Shown in pieces: positions 59,539 to 64,000 of a DNA stretch of 64,000 nt (positions are counted from its first letter, which is position 1; each line of letters opens with the position of its first letter). Both the position numbers and the translations under genes were made by a program. The notes below the pieces were generated by a model. The model saw only the letters and a program-made list of their open reading frames with translations, was not told the origin of the DNA and ran no database searches. This DNA comes from Actinobacteria bacterium OK074 (GTDB taxonomy: Bacteria; Actinomycetota; Actinomycetes; Streptomycetales; Streptomycetaceae), in NCBI GenBank assembly GCA_001298575.1, contig LJCV01000231.1, positions 1 through 64,000 of the forward strand, read 5' to 3'.

Positions 59539-61626
59539 ATGACGTCACCCGACCCCGCACCCCTCCGGCGCGCCCTCACCCGCGAACGCGCCCACCACGA
59601 CACCTGCCGTGCCGCCTTCACCGCCATGGTCGAGGGCGCGGGGGAGCGGGTCGTCACCGGCGAGGACGTCTCCGCCTCCGGTGCCGACGCCGAAGTCCTC
59701 GGCTACCAACTCCGCAGCCACGCCCGCTACTTGAACGACCTCCCCGAAGGCCCCCTGTTCTTCGGCCGGTTGGACTTCACCCCGCAGGACCCCGGCCACG
59801 CCGGGCAGAGCTACCACATCGGCCGCCTCCGCATCACCGAACACCCCGCCGCCCCACCCCTCGTCGTCGACTGGCGCGCCCCCGTCTCCCGCGCCTTCTA
59901 CCAGGCGAGCGCCCGCGATCCCCAAGGAGTCGCCGTACGACGGCGGTTCGGCTGGGCCCCCGGCAGCCGCGGCGACTCCGCCGACCTCACGAGCCTGGAG
60001 GACGAGCGCCTCGACGAAGGCAAGCGCCTCGACGACGGCCAGGGCGACCACGCAGAAACAACCACCCCGGGCCGCATCCTCACCGCCGAAATCGAGCGCC
60101 CCCGAGTCGGCCCCATGCGCGACATCGCCGCCACCATCCAGCCCGACCAGGACGACCTCGTCCGCGCCGGTCTCGCCACCACCGTCTGCGTGCAGGGCGC
60201 CCCCGGCACCGGCAAGACCGCCGTCGGGCTGCACCGCGCCGCCTACCTCCTCTACACCCACCCCCAACGCATCGGCCGCAGCGGCCTGTTGATCCTCGGG
60301 CCCAACCGCACGTTCCTCTCCTACATCGCCGAGGTGCTCCCCGCCCTCGGCGAGAGCGGCGTACGCCAGTCGACGGTCGTCGACGAGATCGCCCGGCACC
60401 CGGTGGCGGCGGCGGACGACGACCGGACCGCGAGTGTCAAGCACGACCCCCGCATGGCCGAGGTCCTGCACCGCGCGCTGTACGCCCCGGTCGGACCGAC
60501 GGCCGCCCCCAACTCCCTTGCCGTACCGGAAGGTTCGTACCGCTGGCGGCTGGGCGCCGGGGAACTGGACCGGATCGTCGACGGCGTACTGGCCGAGCAA
60601 CCGCCGTACGCCATCGGCCGCGAGCGCGTGCGGACGCGGATCGTGCGGCGGATCCAGGACCAGGCCGAACGCCGCTCCGGGGTTCGCCCGAACGCCTGGA
60701 CGCAGCGCATCTCCCGTTCGCAGCCGGTGAGTTCGTACGTCGACGCGGTGTGGCCGCGGGCCCGGCCCGAGGAGGTGCTGGCGGGGCTGCTCGGCGATCC
60801 GGCGGTGCTCGCGGCGGCGGCCGACGGGATCCTCGACGCGGACGAGCAGAAGGCGCTGCTGTGGCCGAGACCGCCGCGGTCGTACCGCTCGGCGCGCTGG
60901 TCGGCGGCCGACCTCGTCCTGCTCGACGAGATCGCCGGACTGATCGAACACCCGCAGGGCTACGGCCACTTGGTCGTCGACGAGGCGCAGGACCTCTCTC
61001 CGATGGAGTGCCGGGCCATTGCCCGCCGGGCGGTCTTCGGCTCGCTGACCGTCCTCGGCGACCTCGCCCAGGGCACCACCCCGTGGGCGGCCCGTGACTG
61101 GCCCGAACTCCTGGGCCACCTCGGCAAACCCGACGCCGAGACCGTCTCCCTGACCACCGGCTTCCGGGTGCCCGCGGCCGTCGTACGCCTCGCGAACCGG
61201 CTGCTGCCACGGCTCGGCGTACGCGTCGCGGAGTCCCGATCCCTGCGCGAGGACGGCGAGTTGACGCTCACTCACGTATCCGACGGCGACACCGGCCTGC
61301 TCGACGGCGTCGTGGCGGCCACCCGCCGCGCCCTCGCGCACGAGGGCTCCATCGGTGTCATCACCGCCGACCGTGACACCGCACGCGTCCGCGAGGCACT
61401 GACCGGAGCCGGTATCGACGCCGCCGACCCCGACCAACTCGGCGCCCGCATCACGGTGTTGGGCGCCGGCACGGCCAAGGGCCTGGAGTACGACCACGTG
61501 ATCGCGGTCGAACCGGCCACGATCGCCGGGGCCGAACCCCGCGGCCTGCACCGCCTGTACGTGGTGCTGACGCGCGCGGTGTCGCGGCTGGAGGTGGTGC
61601 ACAGCGGGGGGCTGCCGTGGGACTGA
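59539..61626 (+). CDS. UvrD-like HelD-type motor ATPase
   Basis: 695 residues starting MTSPDPAPLRRALTRERAHH. The coiled N-terminal arm is followed by VVDWRAPVSRAFYQ, Walker A CVQGAPGTGKTAVGLHRAAY, Walker B VVDEAQDLSPMECRA, and late motifs VITADRDTARV, AKGLEYDHV and LYVVLTRAVSRLEVVH. This is the HelD/HelR layout, which acts on RNA polymerase and can release stalled or drug-bound enzyme. The TetR neighbour suggests inducible expression. No rifamycin-associated element was recognised. Confidence 0.88.
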   Translation: MTSPDPAPLRRALTRERAHHDTCRAAFTAMVEGAGERVVTGEDVSASGADAEVLGYQLRSHARYLNDLPEGPLFFGRLDFTPQDPGHAGQSYHIGRLRITEHPAAPPLVVDWRAPVSRAFYQASARDPQGVAVRRRFGWAPGSRGDSADLTSLEDERLDEGKRLDDGQGDHAETTTPGRILTAEIERPRVGPMRDIAATIQPDQDDLVRAGLATTVCVQGAPGTGKTAVGLHRAAYLLYTHPQRIGRSGLLILGPNRTFLSYIAEVLPALGESGVRQSTVVDEIARHPVAAADDDRTASVKHDPRMAEVLHRALYAPVGPTAAPNSLAVPEGSYRWRLGAGELDRIVDGVLAEQPPYAIGRERVRTRIVRRIQDQAERRSGVRPNAWTQRISRSQPVSSYVDAVWPRARPEEVLAGLLGDPAVLAAAADGILDADEQKALLWPRPPRSYRSARWSAADLVLLDEIAGLIEHPQGYGHLVVDEAQDLSPMECRAIARRAVFGSLTVLGDLAQGTTPWAARDWPELLGHLGKPDAETVSLTTGFRVPAAVVRLANRLLPRLGVRVAESRSLREDGELTLTHVSDGDTGLLDGVVAATRRALAHEGSIGVITADRDTARVREALTGAGIDAADPDQLGARITVLGAGTAKGLEYDHVIAVEPATIAGAEPRGLHRLYVVLTRAVSRLEVVHSGGLPWD

Positions 61627-61644
61627 CCAGATGGACAGAGGCCG

Positions 61645-62595
61645 TCACCCCGTCATCGACTGGCCACCCAACACCCCTACCAGCGCCAGCCGTTCGGCGT
61701 CCGCCGTGCCCGGTTCCGCCGTGTAGACCATGATCCGCAGATCGCTGCCCGTCACGCTGAGGACGTCGCAGTCCAGGGTGACGGGCCCCGCCTGGGGATG
61801 GTCGACGGTTTTGCGGGAGGCCCGTTGGCGGCCCACCGAGCCGGTGTCCCAGAGGGCGGCGAAGCGTTCGCTGGAGTTGTGCAACTCGCTGATGAGGGCG
61901 TTGAGTTGACGGTCCTTCGGGTAGTTTCCCGCGGTCGTGCGCAGGTCGGAGACCAGGACCGCGTCGAAGTCCCGCTGCTCCTCCGGCGTGTGCCGCACCC
62001 GGCTGCCGCCGCCGACGAAGTTGCGCCACACGCCGTTGCGTTCGTACCCGCGCCACCCGGAGGGATCGCCAAGTAGCGCCGCGTACAGGGGATTTGCCAG
62101 CAAAAGGGTCCAGGCGGCGTCGTAGACCCCGATGGGGGTGCCGGACAGCCGGTCGAGGAGACGTTGCACGCTGGGGGTGATGTACGCGGGCACGGTCTCG
62201 GGCCCCGGCGGTACGAGTCCGGCCAGCCGGAACAGGTACGCGCGCTCCTCCGCCGACAGCCGCAGCGCCCGCGCCAGGGCCTCCACGACCTGCGGCGACG
62301 GGGCGGTCGCGCGGCCCTGTTCGAGCCGGGTGACGTAGTCGACGGAGATACCGGCCAGCAGGGCGAGTTCCTCGCGGCGCAGCCCGGCCGCGCGCCGCTG
62401 CCCTCCCGCGGGCAGCCCGACGGCCTCCGGCGCCACCCGGTCACGCCAACGCCGCACGGACCGCCCGAACTTGGAGCCCTTGGGCCCGCCCGGCGCCGTA
62501 CCGGGTGCCGCACCGGTTTTCGTGCCAGACGTTGTGCCAGGTGTTGTGCCAGGTGTCGGACCGGGTGTCGTACCGGGCTCGGTACCAGCAGTCAT
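61645..62595 (-). CDS. XRE regulator with MmyB-like ligand-binding domain
   Basis: 316 residues. A low-complexity start of repeated PGTT/PGPT units, then the HTH LREELALLAGISVDYVTRLE (RRAAGLRREELALLAGIS is typical). The C-terminal PAS-like MmyB domain has VYDAAWTLLLANPLYAALLG and a tail with VLSVTGSDLRIMVYTAEPGT. Such regulators bind lipidic ligands and usually control a divergent oxidoreductase, here the SDR at 62698. Confidence 0.92.
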   Translation of the reverse strand: MTAGTEPGTTPGPTPGTTPGTTSGTKTGAAPGTAPGGPKGSKFGRSVRRWRDRVAPEAVGLPAGGQRRAAGLRREELALLAGISVDYVTRLEQGRATAPSPQVVEALARALRLSAEERAYLFRLAGLVPPGPETVPAYITPSVQRLLDRLSGTPIGVYDAAWTLLLANPLYAALLGDPSGWRGYERNGVWRNFVGGGSRVRHTPEEQRDFDAVLVSDLRTTAGNYPKDRQLNALISELHNSSERFAALWDTGSVGRQRASRKTVDHPQAGPVTLDCDVLSVTGSDLRIMVYTAEPGTADAERLALVGVLGGQSMTG

Positions 62596-62697
62596 GGCAC
62601 CCAGTGAACACCGTCGGCCCGCGCGGTGCCTGGTACCGGCAGTCCCAGGAAGCAGGGACGCCTGGCTGCCCGCGCCACCGCGCACCACGCTGGACCC

Positions 62698-63459
62698 ATG
62701 ACGACATCCCAGACAGCAGCCCAGGCCACATCCCGGACGGTGGCGAAGACGATCCTGGTCACCGGCGCCAACAAGGGCCTCGGTTTCGAGACCGCGCGCC
62801 GGCTCGTCGAGGCGGGCCACACCGTCTACGTCGGCAGTCGCGACCCCGAGCGCGGGCGGGCCGCCGCCGAACGCATCGGCGCCCGGCCCCTCCTGCTCAA
62901 CGTCACCGACGACGCCTCCGTCGCGGCGGCGGTCAAGACGGTCGAGGCGGACGGCGACGGCAGCGGCCTCGATGTACTGGTCAACAACGCGGGCGTGGAG
63001 CGGCGCGCGGCGGACGGGCACGTGATCGGCGCCGAGGAGGTGACGGCCGACATGATGCGGGACACGTTCGAGACGAACGTCTTCGGCGTCGTCCGGGTCA
63101 CCCACGCCTTCCTGCCGCTGCTGCGGCGCTCCGCGGCCCCGGTCGTGGTCAACGTCAGCAGCGGCCTCGCCTCGCTGACCCTCGTCACCCAGGAGGGCCA
63201 CCCGGCGCACGCCTACCCCGGGGTCGCCTACCCGGCGTCGAAGACCGCGCTGAACATGGTCACCGTCCAGTACGCGAAGGCGTTCCCGGCGATGCGGATC
63301 AACGCCGTCGAGCCCGGCTACACGGCCACGGACCTCAACAACCGCACGGGCACCCAGACCGTGGAGGAGGGCGCCGAGATCATCGTACGCATGGCGCAGG
63401 TCGGACCGGACGGCCCGACCGGCGGGTACTTCACGGTGGAGGGGGAGTTGCCCTGGTGA
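62698..63459 (+). CDS. short-chain dehydrogenase/reductase
   Basis: 253 residues. The cofactor site ILVTGANKGLGFETARRL is like the carbonyl-reductase group. Then LVNNAGVERR, catalytic Ser in NVSSGLASL, and Tyr/Lys in GVAYPASKTALNM. Divergent from the MmyB-like regulator, as is common, and probably its target. The 3' end overlaps the following convergent gene by 29 bp. Substrate unknown. Confidence 0.92.
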   Translation: MTTSQTAAQATSRTVAKTILVTGANKGLGFETARRLVEAGHTVYVGSRDPERGRAAAERIGARPLLLNVTDDASVAAAVKTVEADGDGSGLDVLVNNAGVERRAADGHVIGAEEVTADMMRDTFETNVFGVVRVTHAFLPLLRRSAAPVVVNVSSGLASLTLVTQEGHPAHAYPGVAYPASKTALNMVTVQYAKAFPAMRINAVEPGYTATDLNNRTGTQTVEEGAEIIVRMAQVGPDGPTGGYFTVEGELPW

Positions 63460-64000
63460 AGGCCCCACCCGGGCCGAAGACCAACTCGGCGAAACGCTCG
63501 CCGATACGACGGTGGGTGGCGGCATCCGGATGCAGCCGGTCCGGCAACGGCAGCTCTACGGCGTCGGCCTCGCCGTAGAGAGCAAGGCCGTCGAGGTGGT
63601 GCAGGTTCGGGTCCTCGGCCGCGCGCCGGGCCACGATCCGGGCGAGTTCGTCGCGGATGACCCGCAGGGTCAGCTTCCCGGCCGCGACCTCGGCCGGGTC
63701 GCCCGTGGCCCGGAATTCGAGCTGGCCCGTGCTGAGCGAGGTCATGTCCCAGGCGCAGGGGCCGGGCGTGTCCTCGTGGATGGGGCACAGGATGGGCGAG
63801 ACGACCAGCAGGGGCGTGGTCGGGTGGCCCTCGCGGACGGTGTCGAGGAATCCGTGGACGGCCGGGGTGAACGCCCGCAACCTCATGACGTCCATGTTGA
63901 CCAGGTTGATTCCGACCTTGACGCTGATCAAGTCGGCCGGGGTGTCGCGCAGGGCGCGGGCCGTGAACGGGTCGAGCAGGGCACTCCCGCCCAGCCCCAG
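63431..64000 (-). CDS. SGNH/GDSL-type hydrolase, 5' end outside the window
   Basis: The frame is open to the window edge, so only the C-terminal 189 residues are seen. LGLGGSALLDPFTARALRDT, DLISVKVGINLVNMD and LPLPDRLHPDAATHRRIGER fit SGNH hydrolases: GINLVN replaces block III, and D-x2-HP gives the catalytic Asp and His. The nucleophile Ser block lies outside. Likely an esterase with unknown substrate. Confidence 0.8.
   Translation of the reverse strand: MGLGGSALLDPFTARALRDTPADLISVKVGINLVNMDVMRLRAFTPAVHGFLDTVREGHPTTPLLVVSPILCPIHEDTPGPCAWDMTSLSTGQLEFRATGDPAEVAAGKLTLRVIRDELARIVARRAAEDPNLHHLDGLALYGEADAVELPLPDRLHPDAATHRRIGERFAELVFGPGGAFTRATPPPP

Overview
The window is high-GC actinobacterial chromosome, almost certainly Streptomyces. 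The evidence is GlnR, the whiG anti-sigma factor RsiG, nickel-responsive Nur, XRE/DUF397 pairs, many GTG starts and purine-rich ribosome sites. From memory, the block from about 21.9 to 52.3 kb (protease, two-component pair, LacI regulator, GlnR, MoaD-like protein, DUF2993, CysA, DUF1416, DsrE, Nur, YgfZ, Dtd, RsiG) follows the Streptomyces core order around glnR. The regions around it look more accessory.

Layout. 0-6.3 kb: a possible carbonic anhydrase remnant, small secreted protein, SGNH lipase, HD and Nudix proteins, GNAT, a TPR regulator, and a fusion gene coupled to a 27-residue membrane peptide. 6.5-8.3 kb: secreted 5'-nucleotidase. 8.4-20.8 kb: a biosynthetic island with MMPL exporter, TesB-type thioesterase, ketoreductase, HemN-like radical SAM enzyme, iterative KS-AT-DH-ACP polyketide synthase, three tandem Lys/Pro-rich 37-38 residue proteins absent from any long-ORF view, and an ABC exporter. 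20.9-25.8 kb: response regulators, sensor kinase and a PDZ-less HtrA-type protease. 25.8-36.7 kb: acyltransferase, LacI regulator, GlnR, sulfur genes with a Cys leader peptide, and a second TPR regulator. 36.7-39.1 kb: four overlapping small genes opposite an XRE regulator and two DUF397 proteins built from repeats. 39.1-46 kb: Ca-binding repeat protein, reductase-like protein, PPK2, beta-helix protein, and a coupled trio of membrane proteins. 46-52.3 kb: housekeeping and developmental genes. 52.3-58.8 kb: three related GntR regulators and a membrane protein that appear to share one C-terminal domain, with duplicated promoters. 58.8-64 kb: TetR/HelD-like pair, MmyB-like regulator/SDR pair, and a truncated SGNH hydrolase.

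The strongest candidate for an undescribed system is 8.4-20.8 kb. PKS, radical SAM enzyme and free-standing ketoreductase match the logic of the jawsamycin polycyclopropane pathway, but no amine-coupling enzyme is visible. Divergently there are three cationic microproteins and an exporter, and both sides share a 15-bp upstream repeat. Second is the GntR/membrane-protein group, whose first two regulators carry AGTTGG-NNN-CCAACT palindromes exactly 87 nt before their start codons. All functional statements rest on reading sequence; no database search was run.
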